Source: Pseudomonas nitroreducens TX1 (GTDB taxonomy: Bacteria; Pseudomonadota; Gammaproteobacteria; Pseudomonadales; Pseudomonadaceae). Taken from it: a DNA stretch of 64,000 nt. Below the pieces are notes generated by a model, which saw only the letters and a program-made list of their open reading frames with translations, was not told where the DNA came from and did not search any database. Shown piece after piece: positions 52,387 through 60,237 of the stretch. Within the stretch, counting starts at the first letter, position 1; each line of letters opens with the position of its first letter. The position numbers and the translations under genes were made by a program. The stretch lies in contig NZ_AMZB01000100.1 of assembly GCF_000313755.1 (NCBI RefSeq), positions 62,001 through 126,000 on the forward strand, in the 5' to 3' direction.

Positions 52387-53199
52387 TCAGTAGTTGAAGG
52401 TCTTCACCAGCACCAGATCGCCGATGGTGCGCATGGGCACCACGAAGGTCTCGCGCTTCTCGTTGACGGTATTTTCGTTGAATACCAGGTTGATCTCGGC
52501 GGTGATCACGTCCTGCTCGTGATTGCCTTCCTGGAAGTTGTAACCCTGGCTGGCGTTGTAGTTGCCCCAGTAGTTCACGTAAACCAGATAGGTGCCGTGC
52601 AGCGGCGCGGCCATGGTGAACATTTCCGGGCCGGGGCCGTCGACGCCATCCGGGTCGAGGCCGCCACCGTTGCTCAGTCGCGGCCGCGCCCAGAAGGCAT
52701 GTTGGCCGTCGGGCGTGACGATATGCAGGTCGAGCTCGGCCTTGGGGTCGTTCCAGCCCAGCGCCAGACGGATGCGGGGCGGGATACGCCCCGTGTTGGC
52801 TTCATAGAACTGGATGCGCTTGAGGGATTTACCCTGGTCGCTGCTGACCGCGACGCTGTTGCTGCCCGCGCCGAAGTTGTAGGGGCGGACGAACCTGCCT
52901 TCGGCGTCGGTATAGAGAGGCAGCGGATTGCCGTTGACCACCAGGCGCTGGGCACGGTCTACGGCGGAGACTTCACGCAGATGGCCCTCGATCAGGCTGC
53001 GGCCACGGGAACCACCCCGGTCGATAGGCGGCGTGGGATAGGCCACGCGGGGCACGCTGGGGTCATCGGTCAGGCCCGAATAGCGCCAGCCGGCGGTTGG
53101 GCTGTAAATCTCTGCACCCGGCTCGGCAGCGGCCGTCGCAGCCAGGAGACTGGCTGACAGAAAAAAGACGGCACGAACCATCCGACGCGTGAGCTGCAT
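52387..53199 (-). CDS. magA: MagA, secreted DUF2135 protein
   Basis: A 270-residue secreted protein, first gene of magABCDEF. The signal peptide covers about residues 1-27 (ATAAAEPG). The DUF2135 domain lies in the second half: LALGWNDPKAELDLHIVTPDG in pieces and YLVYVNYWGN near 200. The start is ATG 53199, with AAGGA six bases upstream; two earlier in-frame ATGs would bury that sequence. It is a paralogue of MagF. Its AAGGA lies in TCAAGGAATGT, which resembles RsmA-binding sites, fitting reported Gac/Rsm control of mag in P. aeruginosa (memory). Confidence 0.87.
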   Translation of the reverse strand: MQLTRRMVRAVFFLSASLLAATAAAEPGAEIYSPTAGWRYSGLTDDPSVPRVAYPTPPIDRGGSRGRSLIEGHLREVSAVDRAQRLVVNGNPLPLYTDAEGRFVRPYNFGAGSNSVAVSSDQGKSLKRIQFYEANTGRIPPRIRLALGWNDPKAELDLHIVTPDGQHAFWARPRLSNGGGLDPDGVDGPGPEMFTMAAPLHGTYLVYVNYWGNYNASQGYNFQEGNHEQDVITAEINLVFNENTVNEKRETFVVPMRTIGDLVLVKTFNY

Positions 53200-53205
53200 G
53201 AACAT

Positions 53206-53210
53206 TCCTT
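53206..53210 (-). promoter_or_regulatory. magA Shine-Dalgarno inside an RsmA-like motif
   Basis: On the minus strand, TCAAGGAATGT surrounds the AAGGA six bases before the magA ATG. RsmA/CsrA sites carry GGA in a CANGGAYG context that often overlaps the ribosome site. The match has one extra A. I could not fold it into a clear hairpin by eye. Confidence 0.35.
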
Positions 53211-53295
53211 GATCGTGCATAGCGGGGAGCCAAATGTAACCGGTCTTGTCGACGGGCGGAACGGGCTTCGCGCGACGTTGCGACGCAGCGCGATC

Positions 53296-53313
53296 TTTAA
53301 GAAATTTCCTACA
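53296..53313 (-). promoter_or_regulatory. GacA-box-like inverted repeat upstream of magA
   Basis: Read leftward it is TGTAGG-AAATTT-CTTAAA, 10 of 12 matches to the GacA upstream sequence TGTAAG-N6-CTTACA known before rsmY and rsmZ. It lies about 100 bases before the magA start, in the 168-base gap to the AEC transporter. Function is unproven. Confidence 0.35.
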
Positions 53314-53367
53314 CGCTGAGTAGCTTTTTGCGCAACGGTACTTGGAAGAATCTCGACTTCCCCCGAG

Positions 53368-54309
53368 TCACATCCAGCCGCCCCACTGCAGGACAAAAAT
53401 GCCGACGTTGGTGGTCAGCGTCGCCACCAGGGTAGTGATGACGATGATCGACGCCGCCAATTCATGGTTGGCATTGGCGGCGCGTGCCATGACATAGCTG
53501 GCGGCCGCCGTGGGGCTGGCGAAGTAGAGGAACAGCACGCCCAGCTCGGCGCCCCGGAAACCCAGCGACCAGGCGACGAAAGTGCAGATCAGCGGCAGCC
53601 AGACCATCTTCATCAGGCTCGCGCTGACCGCCAGCCCGCCGCTTTCGCGCAGCGAAGCCAGCGACAGGGTGCCGCCGATGCACACCAGCGCCAGCGGCAG
53701 GGTCATCTGGGCGAAATAGTCGGCCGAGGTCAGCAGCCACTTCGGCAAGCCGATTCCGAACCAGGAGAAAGGCAGCGCCGCCAGCACGCTGATGATCAAC
53801 GGATTGCAGATGACGTTGCGGGCGATGCTCAGCGGATCGGATTTCATGCTCGGGCTGTAGATCGCCAGCACCACCGAGGACAGCGTGTTGTAACAGAGGA
53901 TCACCAGGGCGGCGAGGACCGAACCCAGCGCCAGGCCATGGTCACCGTAGAGGCTGGTGGCCAGCGCCAGGCCGATGATGCCGTTGTTGCCGCGGAACGA
54001 ACCCTGAACGTAGACGCCCCGATCCGCGCGCGGTACCCGCCAGGCGGCCCAGCCCCAGGCCAGCAGGAAACCCGCCAGGGTCGCCGCACAGAAGTACAGC
54101 AACACTTGCGGGCGCGCGGCGCTGTGCAGGTCGGAGTGATAGATGCCGAGGAACAGCATCGCCGGCATGGTGGCATTGAACACCAGCGCCGACGCGGTGT
54201 GGATGAACTCCGCGTTGATCGCCCCCACACGACGCAGCAGCACTCCGAGGAACAACATGGCGAAGACCGGGGCGGTGATGCTGAAGGTCTGGAGCAGGAG
54301 TGCGAGCAT
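53368..54309 (-). CDS. AEC-family transporter (auxin efflux carrier type)
   Basis: A 313-residue inner-membrane protein with about ten hydrophobic helices in the two-half AEC arrangement. Conserved asparagine-rich segments include FRGNNGIIGLALA near residue 107 and ICNPLIISVLAALP near 170. Bacterial members carry malate, malonate or other small carboxylates; the substrate here is unknown. The start is ATG 54309, before the first helix; the frame runs back to 54342. It lies 69 bases after the bactofilin gene on the same strand. Confidence 0.85.
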   Translation of the reverse strand: MLALLLQTFSITAPVFAMLFLGVLLRRVGAINAEFIHTASALVFNATMPAMLFLGIYHSDLHSAARPQVLLYFCAATLAGFLLAWGWAAWRVPRADRGVYVQGSFRGNNGIIGLALATSLYGDHGLALGSVLAALVILCYNTLSSVVLAIYSPSMKSDPLSIARNVICNPLIISVLAALPFSWFGIGLPKWLLTSADYFAQMTLPLALVCIGGTLSLASLRESGGLAVSASLMKMVWLPLICTFVAWSLGFRGAELGVLFLYFASPTAAASYVMARAANANHELAASIIVITTLVATLTTNVGIFVLQWGGWM

Positions 54310-54378
54310 GGGGCTGGAGAGGTCTGGGCGGTGGGACGACAATCATAGCAAGCTAAGTACCCACCGCACCGGGGCAAA

Positions 54379-54813
54379 TCAGGCTTCGGCTTCCTCTTCG
54401 CGCACCGGAGCCGGCAGTTCAAGTGGCCTGGGCGCCTCGCCGTCGGCCAGGCGGGTCAGTTTGCCGTCTACCGTCGCGCCGTTTTCCATGCTCAGCTGGC
54501 GGTACTGGATGTTGCCGACCACGCGCGCATTGGAGTGCAGTTCCAACAGATGCTCGACATAGAGGTCGCCGATGATGGTGCCGTCGATCAGCGCGTCATA
54601 GCTGCTGACGTTGCCCTCGATCCGCCCTTCCGCGCTGAGTGCCAGCAGGCTGGCCGCGCCGGGCTTGTGGCAGACGTTGCCCTTCACCGTGCCGAGGATC
54701 TTCAGGCCGTCCTCGAACTGCATGTCGCCCACCAAGGCCACGTTGCCGGAGAGCAGGCTGGAAAACTTGTCGACCGAAACCTGCGGCCCCTTCTTCTTGC
54801 TGTTGCTGAACAT
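54379..54813 (-). CDS. Bactofilin
   Basis: A 144-residue bactofilin (DUF583, polymer-forming cytoskeletal family). The beta-helix core spans about residues 20-115, with repeating hydrophobic-glycine turns such as GDMQFEDGLKILGTVKGNV and GTIIGDLYVEH. The short basic N-terminal tail (SNSKKKG) suits membrane association and the acidic, proline-rich C-terminus is usual. Bactofilins polymerise without nucleotide and position wall-modifying enzymes. AGGAGG precedes the ATG. It lies 18 bases below the coiled-coil gene, itself below an M23 endopeptidase: a recurrent bactofilin partner. Confidence 0.9.
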   Translation of the reverse strand: MFSNSKKKGPQVSVDKFSSLLSGNVALVGDMQFEDGLKILGTVKGNVCHKPGAASLLALSAEGRIEGNVSSYDALIDGTIIGDLYVEHLLELHSNARVVGNIQYRQLSMENGATVDGKLTRLADGEAPRPLELPAPVREEEAEA

Positions 54814-54831
54814 CGGTCCTCCTCGGACGAA

Positions 54832-55212
54832 CTACTTGCCAGGCTTCTGCTGGCGGAAGAAGGCCAGCTCGGTCTTGAGTTTCTTGATTTCGGCGGACAT
54901 CGCGTCGATCCGCCGCATCAACTGGTCGCGATTGGCGCGCTCCTCTTCGGCTTGCAGGCGCTTATCCTCCAGCTCGCTGGTCAGTTGCCCGACCTGTGCG
55001 TGCAGTGCCTGGAGTTCGTCGACGTGTTCGCGAGCCTGGGCCTGCCCGTCATCGTGATTACGCATCCACCAGACACCCGCGGCCGACGCGCCCAGCACCA
55101 GGGCCAGCAACAATGCCCATGCCAGCCGCGCAGAACGACGGGGGGCGTGGGGCAGGTGGTCGGCGCGTAGCAGGTCGCGGGTAGAAGGTTTTCTAGTCCG
55201 AGGCCATACCAT
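54832..55212 (-). CDS. Small membrane coiled-coil protein
   Basis: A 126-residue protein of no family that I recognise. It has a basic N-terminal part (about 1-27), one membrane helix (about 28-48, SARLAWALLLALVLGASAAGV region) and then a charged coiled coil (about 55-118). The likely start, ATG 55212, overlaps the end of the M23 gene by 20 bases and has GGAG nine bases upstream; earlier starts are less likely. Its place between the M23 enzyme and the bactofilin suggests that it links the two across the inner membrane. That role is inference. Confidence 0.72.
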   Translation of the reverse strand: MVWPRTRKPSTRDLLRADHLPHAPRRSARLAWALLLALVLGASAAGVWWMRNHDDGQAQAREHVDELQALHAQVGQLTSELEDKRLQAEEERANRDQLMRRIDAMSAEIKKLKTELAFFRQQKPGK

Positions 55213-56170
55213 CGCTATCGATCTCCATGCCGCCCAGAGAGAGGAAGTTTTGCGGGTCGACGAATTCACCGTGGTAAAGCACTTCGAAATGCAGGTGCGG
55301 CCCCGTGGAGCGCCCGGTCGAACCGACCTTGGCGATTTCCTGCCCTGGCAGCACCACGTCGCCCACTTTCACCAGCAGCTTGGAGGCATGGGCATAGCGG
55401 GTGACCAGACCATTGCCATGGTCGATCTCGATGCGATTGCCATAGGAGGGGTTCGGCCCCGCCACGATCACCCGCCCGCCGGCGGCTGCATGGATGGGGC
55501 TGCCGGTGGGCGCGGAGAAGTCCTGGCCGGAATGGAACGCCAGGCGGTGGTTGAACGGGTCGGCGCGATTGCCGAAGGGCGAGCCCAGGCGCGCCTGATC
55601 CATCGGCCGGCGCGCGGGAATCGCCATGAAATCGGCGTTGCGCCGGGCCACCTGGTCCATCAGCAGGTCGAAGACCCGGCGCAGGCATTTCGCCGAACGC
55701 TCGCCCTGTTCCAGGTCGTCGTTCGAACCGGGTAGCGGTTCCGCGCAGGGGCGCGGCGGCAGCAGGATGCCGCCCTCGCCCTTGGCCGCGACCTTCGGCT
55801 GGGGTTTGGGTACCAGGGACGGGTCGACCTTGGCCAGCTTGCGGGCGATTTCCTCGTGGCTGTCGACGGCCTGGAGCAAATAGGTGGCGTCCTTTTCCAG
55901 CACCTGCAGGCGCCCGGCGAGTTCGCCGATGCGCTCGGCGGCGAAACGCTCGCCGGAAGCTTCTTCCTCGGGTTGTTCGGCCGGCATGGCGATGGTTTCG
56001 GCCACCGGCTCGGGCACGCCATGGGCGCGGCCGACCCAGATTCCGCCGGCGAATGCCAGCGCCGCGAACGATACCGCGGCGCAGCCGGCGACCAGCACGA
56101 TTTTGCGCGGGTCCACCAGACGCAGGTCCGAACGGGTCAGGGCCTGTCGTGACGGGGAAAGGAACTTCAT
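55193..56170 (-). CDS. M23-family (LytM) peptidoglycan endopeptidase, membrane-anchored
   Basis: A 325-residue protein with one membrane helix (about 24-46), a coiled-coil linker (about 70-115) and a C-terminal LytM domain (about 205-305). Zinc ligands are intact: His213 and Asp217 in HSGQDFSAP, and His294 in PHLHFEV; His261 and His292 complete the active site. It should therefore be active on peptide cross-links. Start choice is uncertain between ATG 56170 and 56191, neither with a good Shine-Dalgarno. It is the first gene of an M23, coiled-coil, bactofilin, AEC-transporter series, downstream of an AT-rich promoter region. Confidence 0.9.
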   Translation of the reverse strand: MKFLSPSRQALTRSDLRLVDPRKIVLVAGCAAVSFAALAFAGGIWVGRAHGVPEPVAETIAMPAEQPEEEASGERFAAERIGELAGRLQVLEKDATYLLQAVDSHEEIARKLAKVDPSLVPKPQPKVAAKGEGGILLPPRPCAEPLPGSNDDLEQGERSAKCLRRVFDLLMDQVARRNADFMAIPARRPMDQARLGSPFGNRADPFNHRLAFHSGQDFSAPTGSPIHAAAGGRVIVAGPNPSYGNRIEIDHGNGLVTRYAHASKLLVKVGDVVLPGQEIAKVGSTGRSTGPHLHFEVLYHGEFVDPQNFLSLGGMEIDSDGMASD

Positions 56171-56191
56171 AAAGGTACCGTTGGAATGCAT

Positions 56192-56362
56192 TCAGTCCCG
56201 GCGGGGTAGTCGCCGGGGTGCACAGGGTACCTGTTATTGAAATCTTCGCAGCGGTGAAACACTGAAAAATGTAAAAAAATAAGAAGAAATCATCCTGTCT
56301 GATAATGCTTTCAGATGATTCCCACTAACGAGATCACACTTTCACAGTGAATCAAACTGCCA
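56192..56362 (-). promoter_or_regulatory. AT-rich region upstream of the M23-bactofilin cluster
   Basis: This 171-base gap contains A/T-rich stretches (56256-56290) unlike the surrounding genes. It has two inverted repeats: ATCATCCTG / CAGATGAT (56289-56297 and 56312-56319) and TTCAC-A-GTGAA (56341-56351). It should hold the promoter of the leftward M23 gene; no specific regulator can be named. Confidence 0.4.
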
Positions 56363-58096
56363 TTACACCGGCAAAACCGACTCGATTTCCTCCAAGCGCT
56401 GTTCCTCCAGGCGCAGCTGGCGCGGATGGAAGCGCTTCAGGCTGGCGCGATGGCCAATGCTGAGCAAAGTCACACCCGGCAATTGGTCGAGCAGAACCTG
56501 ATACAGCGCGGCCTCGTCGGTTTCATCCAGCGCAGAGGTGGCCTCGTCGAGGAACAGCCACTGCGGCGCGTAGAGCAAGGCACGGGCGATGGCCAGGCGC
56601 TGTTGTTCGCCCGGCGAGAGCACACGCTGCCAGTGATCGGCTTCGTCCAGGCGCGGCACCAGGGCGTCCAGGCGGCACAGGTGCAGCACCTGCTTCAGCC
56701 GCTCGGGGTCATGCCGATCGCCCGCCTCGGGGTAGCACAGCGCCTCGGCGAGGGTGCCGATGGGCAGGTAGGGTTTCTGCGGCACGAAGAGGCTGCGCGC
56801 GTCGGGCATCTGCACCACGCCGCTGCCGTAGCGCCAGAGGCCGCTCATGGCGCGCAGCAAGGTGCTCTTGCCGCCGCCGGAGGGGCCGCCGATCAGGACG
56901 TGTTCGCCGAGGTTCAGTTCCAGGCTGGTGGGCTCCAGCAGCTCGCGGCCGTTGCCCAGGCTCAGGGTGAGGTTGTGCAGTTGCAGGTTGGCGCCGGTCT
57001 TGCGCACGTCGATATTGGCCGCTTCCTGGGTGGTCTCGCCCATGGCGTGGCGGAAGCTCAGCAGACGATCACTGGTGGCGCGCCAGCTGGCGAGGCTGGT
57101 GTAGGCGTCGATGAACCAGCTCATGCCTTCCTGCACGTTGCCGAAGGCGGAGTTGATCTGCATGAGTTCGCCCAGCTGGATCTGCCCGGAGAAGTAGCGC
57201 GGCGCGGCGACGATGAAGGGGAACACGGTGGCGATCTGGCCGTAGCCGGCGGTGAAGAAGGTCAGGCGCTTCTGCACCTTCATCAGCTCCCAGAAGTTGC
57301 CCCAGACATTGCGGAAGCGTCCCATCAGCCGCTGTTTCTCGTTGGCCTCGCCGTTGTACAGGGCGATGCTCTCGGCATTCTCCCGCACCCGCACCAGGCC
57401 GAAGCGCAGGTCGGCCTCGAAGCGTTGCTGGCGGTTGTTCAGGCCGATCAGGCGACGCGCGATCAGGTGGGTCAGCCAACTGCCGACCGCCGCGTAGACC
57501 AGCGCAGCCCAGAACATGTAGCCGGGAATGGTGATGCCGAACAGCTCGATGCTGCCGGAAACTCCCCAGAGGATGACCGAGAAGGACACCAGGCTGACCA
57601 CGTTGCGGATCAGCCCCAGGCCGAGGCTCAGGGTGGTGCTGGTGAAATTGTCCAGGTCTTCGGTCAGGCGCTGGTCGGGGTTGTCCGTGTGGCCGCGCTG
57701 CTCGAGGCGGAAGTAGCTCTTGTCGCCCAGCCATGCGGCGAAGTGTTTCTCCGTGAGCCAGCGGCGCCAGCGGATGGTGAGCATTTGCGTCAGGTACAGC
57801 CGGTACACCGCGGTGAGGATGAACACCGCGGCGATGCCGCAGAACATCAGCATCAGGTGGATGAAGCTCTTCAGGTCCTTGTTCTGCAGGGCGTTATAGA
57901 AATCGCGGTACCAGCTGTTGAGCCAGACGCTCAGGGCCACGCCCACCAGCGACAGGGCGATCACCACGATCAGCAGCAGCCAGGCCATGCCCTTCTCTTC
58001 GCTGCGCCAGTAAAGCGCGGTGAGCTGCCAGACTCGGTGGAAGAAGCGGCTGCGAACGGCATCGTTCGCGGCGCGGTATTCGGCGCTGTCGGTCAT
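56363..58096 (-). CDS. SbmA/BacA-like ABC transporter (fused membrane and ATPase domains)
   Basis: A 577-residue half-transporter. The N-terminal part (about 1-330) has about six membrane helices of the SbmA/BacA type, with family segments such as WRRWLTEKHFAAWL and NPDQRLTEDLDNF. The C-terminal ATPase has Walker A GGPSGGGKST, signature LSPGEQQRLAIARAL and Walker B WLFLDEATSALD. Relatives (YddA, Rv1819c-like) move vitamin B12, antimicrobial peptides or fatty acyl chains; the cargo is unknown here. The frame extends to ATG 58138, but that codon lies in a terminator hairpin, so ATG 58096 is chosen. Confidence 0.88.
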   Translation of the reverse strand: MTDSAEYRAANDAVRSRFFHRVWQLTALYWRSEEKGMAWLLLIVVIALSLVGVALSVWLNSWYRDFYNALQNKDLKSFIHLMLMFCGIAAVFILTAVYRLYLTQMLTIRWRRWLTEKHFAAWLGDKSYFRLEQRGHTDNPDQRLTEDLDNFTSTTLSLGLGLIRNVVSLVSFSVILWGVSGSIELFGITIPGYMFWAALVYAAVGSWLTHLIARRLIGLNNRQQRFEADLRFGLVRVRENAESIALYNGEANEKQRLMGRFRNVWGNFWELMKVQKRLTFFTAGYGQIATVFPFIVAAPRYFSGQIQLGELMQINSAFGNVQEGMSWFIDAYTSLASWRATSDRLLSFRHAMGETTQEAANIDVRKTGANLQLHNLTLSLGNGRELLEPTSLELNLGEHVLIGGPSGGGKSTLLRAMSGLWRYGSGVVQMPDARSLFVPQKPYLPIGTLAEALCYPEAGDRHDPERLKQVLHLCRLDALVPRLDEADHWQRVLSPGEQQRLAIARALLYAPQWLFLDEATSALDETDEAALYQVLLDQLPGVTLLSIGHRASLKRFHPRQLRLEEQRLEEIESVLPV

Positions 58097-58121
58097 GGGG
58101 TCGGCTCGCACGGCTGGAAAT

Positions 58122-58150
58122 AAAAAAGGAGCGCTCATTGGCGCTCCCTT
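58122..58150 (-). terminator. Intrinsic terminator after roxR
   Basis: Read leftward, GGAGCGC-CAATGA-GCGCTCC is a perfect 7-base-pair stem followed by six T residues. It begins 15 bases after the roxR stop and ends just before the ABC transporter start. Confidence 0.9.
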
Positions 58151-58164
58151 ATGTTATCGATCGC

Positions 58165-58725
58165 TTAACGTCTCACCGGACGTTTTTGCAGCTTACGTTG
58201 CAATGTGCGCCGGTGCATGCCCAGCGCTCGGGCGGTCGCGGAGATATTGCCGTCATGTTCGGCAAGCACGCGCTGGATATGTTCCCACTGCAGGCGATCG
58301 ACCGACATGGGGTTTTCCGGGACCAGGGTTTCCAGGTCCGCGTGCTGCGACAGCAGCGCGGTCAGCACATCGTCGGCGTCGGCCGGCTTGCACAGGTAGT
58401 TGGTGGCGCCGCGCTTGATGGCTTCCACCGCGGTGGCGATGCTGGAATAGCCGGTGAGTATCACCACGCGCATCTCGGCGTCGAGCTCGAGCAGCTTGGG
58501 CAGCAGCACCAGGCCGGAGTCGCCGTCCATCTTCAGGTCCAGCACGGCGTAGTCGGGCAGATCTTCCTTGGCCATGGCCAGGCCTTCTTCGGCGGAGCCG
58601 GCGACCGACACCCGCAACCCGCGACGGGTCATGGCACGAGCCATGACGCGGGTAAAGGTGGCATCGTCGTCCACCAGCAGCAGGTGGGGCTGCTCTTCGC
58701 CTTCGAACAGGATCTCTTCGCTCAT
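58165..58725 (-). CDS. roxR: Response regulator RoxR (RegA/PrrA family)
   Basis: A 186-residue response regulator. The receiver domain has the phosphorylated aspartate Asp63 (VLDLKMDG) and Lys113 (CKPAD). The C-terminal Fis-type helix-turn-helix (about 140-180, ISATARALGMHRRTLQRKL) binds DNA. The RegA/PrrA/RoxR group controls respiratory oxidases and redox genes; in P. aeruginosa RoxR activates the cyanide-insensitive oxidase genes. AGGAAG lies before the ATG. It follows roxS by 24 bases. Confidence 0.95.
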   Translation of the reverse strand: MSEEILFEGEEQPHLLLVDDDATFTRVMARAMTRRGLRVSVAGSAEEGLAMAKEDLPDYAVLDLKMDGDSGLVLLPKLLELDAEMRVVILTGYSSIATAVEAIKRGATNYLCKPADADDVLTALLSQHADLETLVPENPMSVDRLQWEHIQRVLAEHDGNISATARALGMHRRTLQRKLQKRPVRR

Positions 58726-58749
58726 GGTACTTCCTCGCGGGCGCGGCTA

Positions 58750-60006
58750 TCAGGCCACGCCATAGCTTCTGGGCAGACGCAACTCGGTCAGAGTGCCGCC
58801 ATCTTCATGGTTATACAACTTCACCGTTCCCCCTGCGCGGGTCACGCTGGCCTGGCTGAGGAACAACCCCAGGCCGAAACCCTTGCCCTTGGTGGTGAAG
58901 AACGGCTTGCCGAGCTGCTCGGCAATGGCCAGCGGCACGCCTGGGCCCTGGTCGCGGATGCTCAGGCAGATTTCACTGGCATCCCAGTCCAGGCGGATGT
59001 CCAGATCTTCCGGACAGGCGTCCGTCGCGTTATTCAGAAGGTTCAGCAGTGCCTGGCTCAGGTCGGTCGGTGGGGTCATCCGCGGCGCCTTGCCCTTGCC
59101 CAGCATCTGGTAGCGATAGCTCGCCTCGGGGCGCATCAGGTGCCAGCGACGCAGCACCGCTTCGACCCATTCGTTGGCGCCCTGCTCTTCCACTGCCTGG
59201 CGACGATCCGCCTCGGCGGCGCGCACCAGGTGCTGCAGGGTCGTCTTGCAGAGCTTGACCTGCTCCTGCAGCAGGGCGAGATCTTCCTGCAACATCGGCT
59301 GGTCCGCATTGGTCTGGCGCAATTCCTTGAGCAGCACGCTCATGGTCGCCAGCGGCGTGCCCAGCTCATGGGCGGCGCCGGCGGCCTGGGTGGCGACGGC
59401 CAGCAACTGCTGATCGCGCATGCCTTCCTCGCGGCGCTGGGCCTGCAGTTGCTCCTGGCGGCGCAGCGCCTCGGACATGCGGGCAACGAAGAAGGTGATC
59501 AGCGCGGCGGCCAGGGCAAAGCTCAGCCACATGCCGTAGATCAAGAGGTTGTCACGCTGCCCGGCGGCCATCTCCAGCGGGTGGAACCACACCAGCAGCA
59601 CCGTGTAGCTGGCCAGCGCGAGGCCGGCCAGGGCGATGGTGTAGAGCCACGGTAAGGTCGCCGCGGCGATGGTCAGCGGCACCAGGTAATAGGAGACGAA
59701 GGGATTGCTCGAGCCGCCCGAGTAATAGAGCAGCACGCTGTGGATGACCAGGTCGCAGGCGAGCTGGACGGCGTATTCCAGCTCGGTCACCGGCCACGGC
59801 CCGCGCAGGCGCAGCGCGGTGCCCAGGCAGAGTACGAGGGAGACGCCGAGGGTCACGCCGAGCGCGAGCCAGGGCAGCTGGATCAGCTGGGCCTTGTAGG
59901 CGAGCCCGACGGAGCCGGCCTGGGCGGCGAGCACGAGAATACGGATAAGCGTCAGATGCAGAAGGTTCTGACGACTGGCGGAAAGCTGGAAAACCGGTGG
60001 GCGCAT
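58750..60006 (-). CDS. roxS: Sensor histidine kinase RoxS (RegB/PrrB family)
   Basis: A 418-residue membrane kinase with six N-terminal membrane helices (about 15-175). The quinone-sensing loop motif of the RegB family, GGSSNPF, is at 97-103. The phosphorylated residue is His213 in AAHELGTPLA. The ATPase domain carries LLNNATDA and RDQGPGVP motifs near 310-360. The ATG at 60006 is chosen; the in-frame extension to 60186 has no matching family sequence. It is the first gene of roxS-roxR. Confidence 0.95.
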   Translation of the reverse strand: MRPPVFQLSASRQNLLHLTLIRILVLAAQAGSVGLAYKAQLIQLPWLALGVTLGVSLVLCLGTALRLRGPWPVTELEYAVQLACDLVIHSVLLYYSGGSSNPFVSYYLVPLTIAAATLPWLYTIALAGLALASYTVLLVWFHPLEMAAGQRDNLLIYGMWLSFALAAALITFFVARMSEALRRQEQLQAQRREEGMRDQQLLAVATQAAGAAHELGTPLATMSVLLKELRQTNADQPMLQEDLALLQEQVKLCKTTLQHLVRAAEADRRQAVEEQGANEWVEAVLRRWHLMRPEASYRYQMLGKGKAPRMTPPTDLSQALLNLLNNATDACPEDLDIRLDWDASEICLSIRDQGPGVPLAIAEQLGKPFFTTKGKGFGLGLFLSQASVTRAGGTVKLYNHEDGGTLTELRLPRSYGVA

Positions 60007-60237
60007 GGTGAATTCCGGAATTTGCGCGAGTATAGCCAAGAGCCCCCTCCCCTTTATGCGGCATAGCGCCACAGCATACTCCAGCACGCCCAGCGCTGGC
60101 CGCCCAAGCCCGAAACATTTAGTGACACCGGTCAATAACCCGAACTCGACGCCATCGTCGTCAAAGGGTCTGACGGTCCTCGCCATTGGCTCTACTAAGC
60201 TGTGGCCCGGACACTTTTCTGGAGCAAGGAGTCATCC

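Noticed and set aside
58097-58138. ATG 58138 as the start of the SbmA-like transporter
   Set aside because: It lies in the loop of the roxR terminator, and the added residues look like read-through of the stem and T run. It is kept as a finding about possible coupling.
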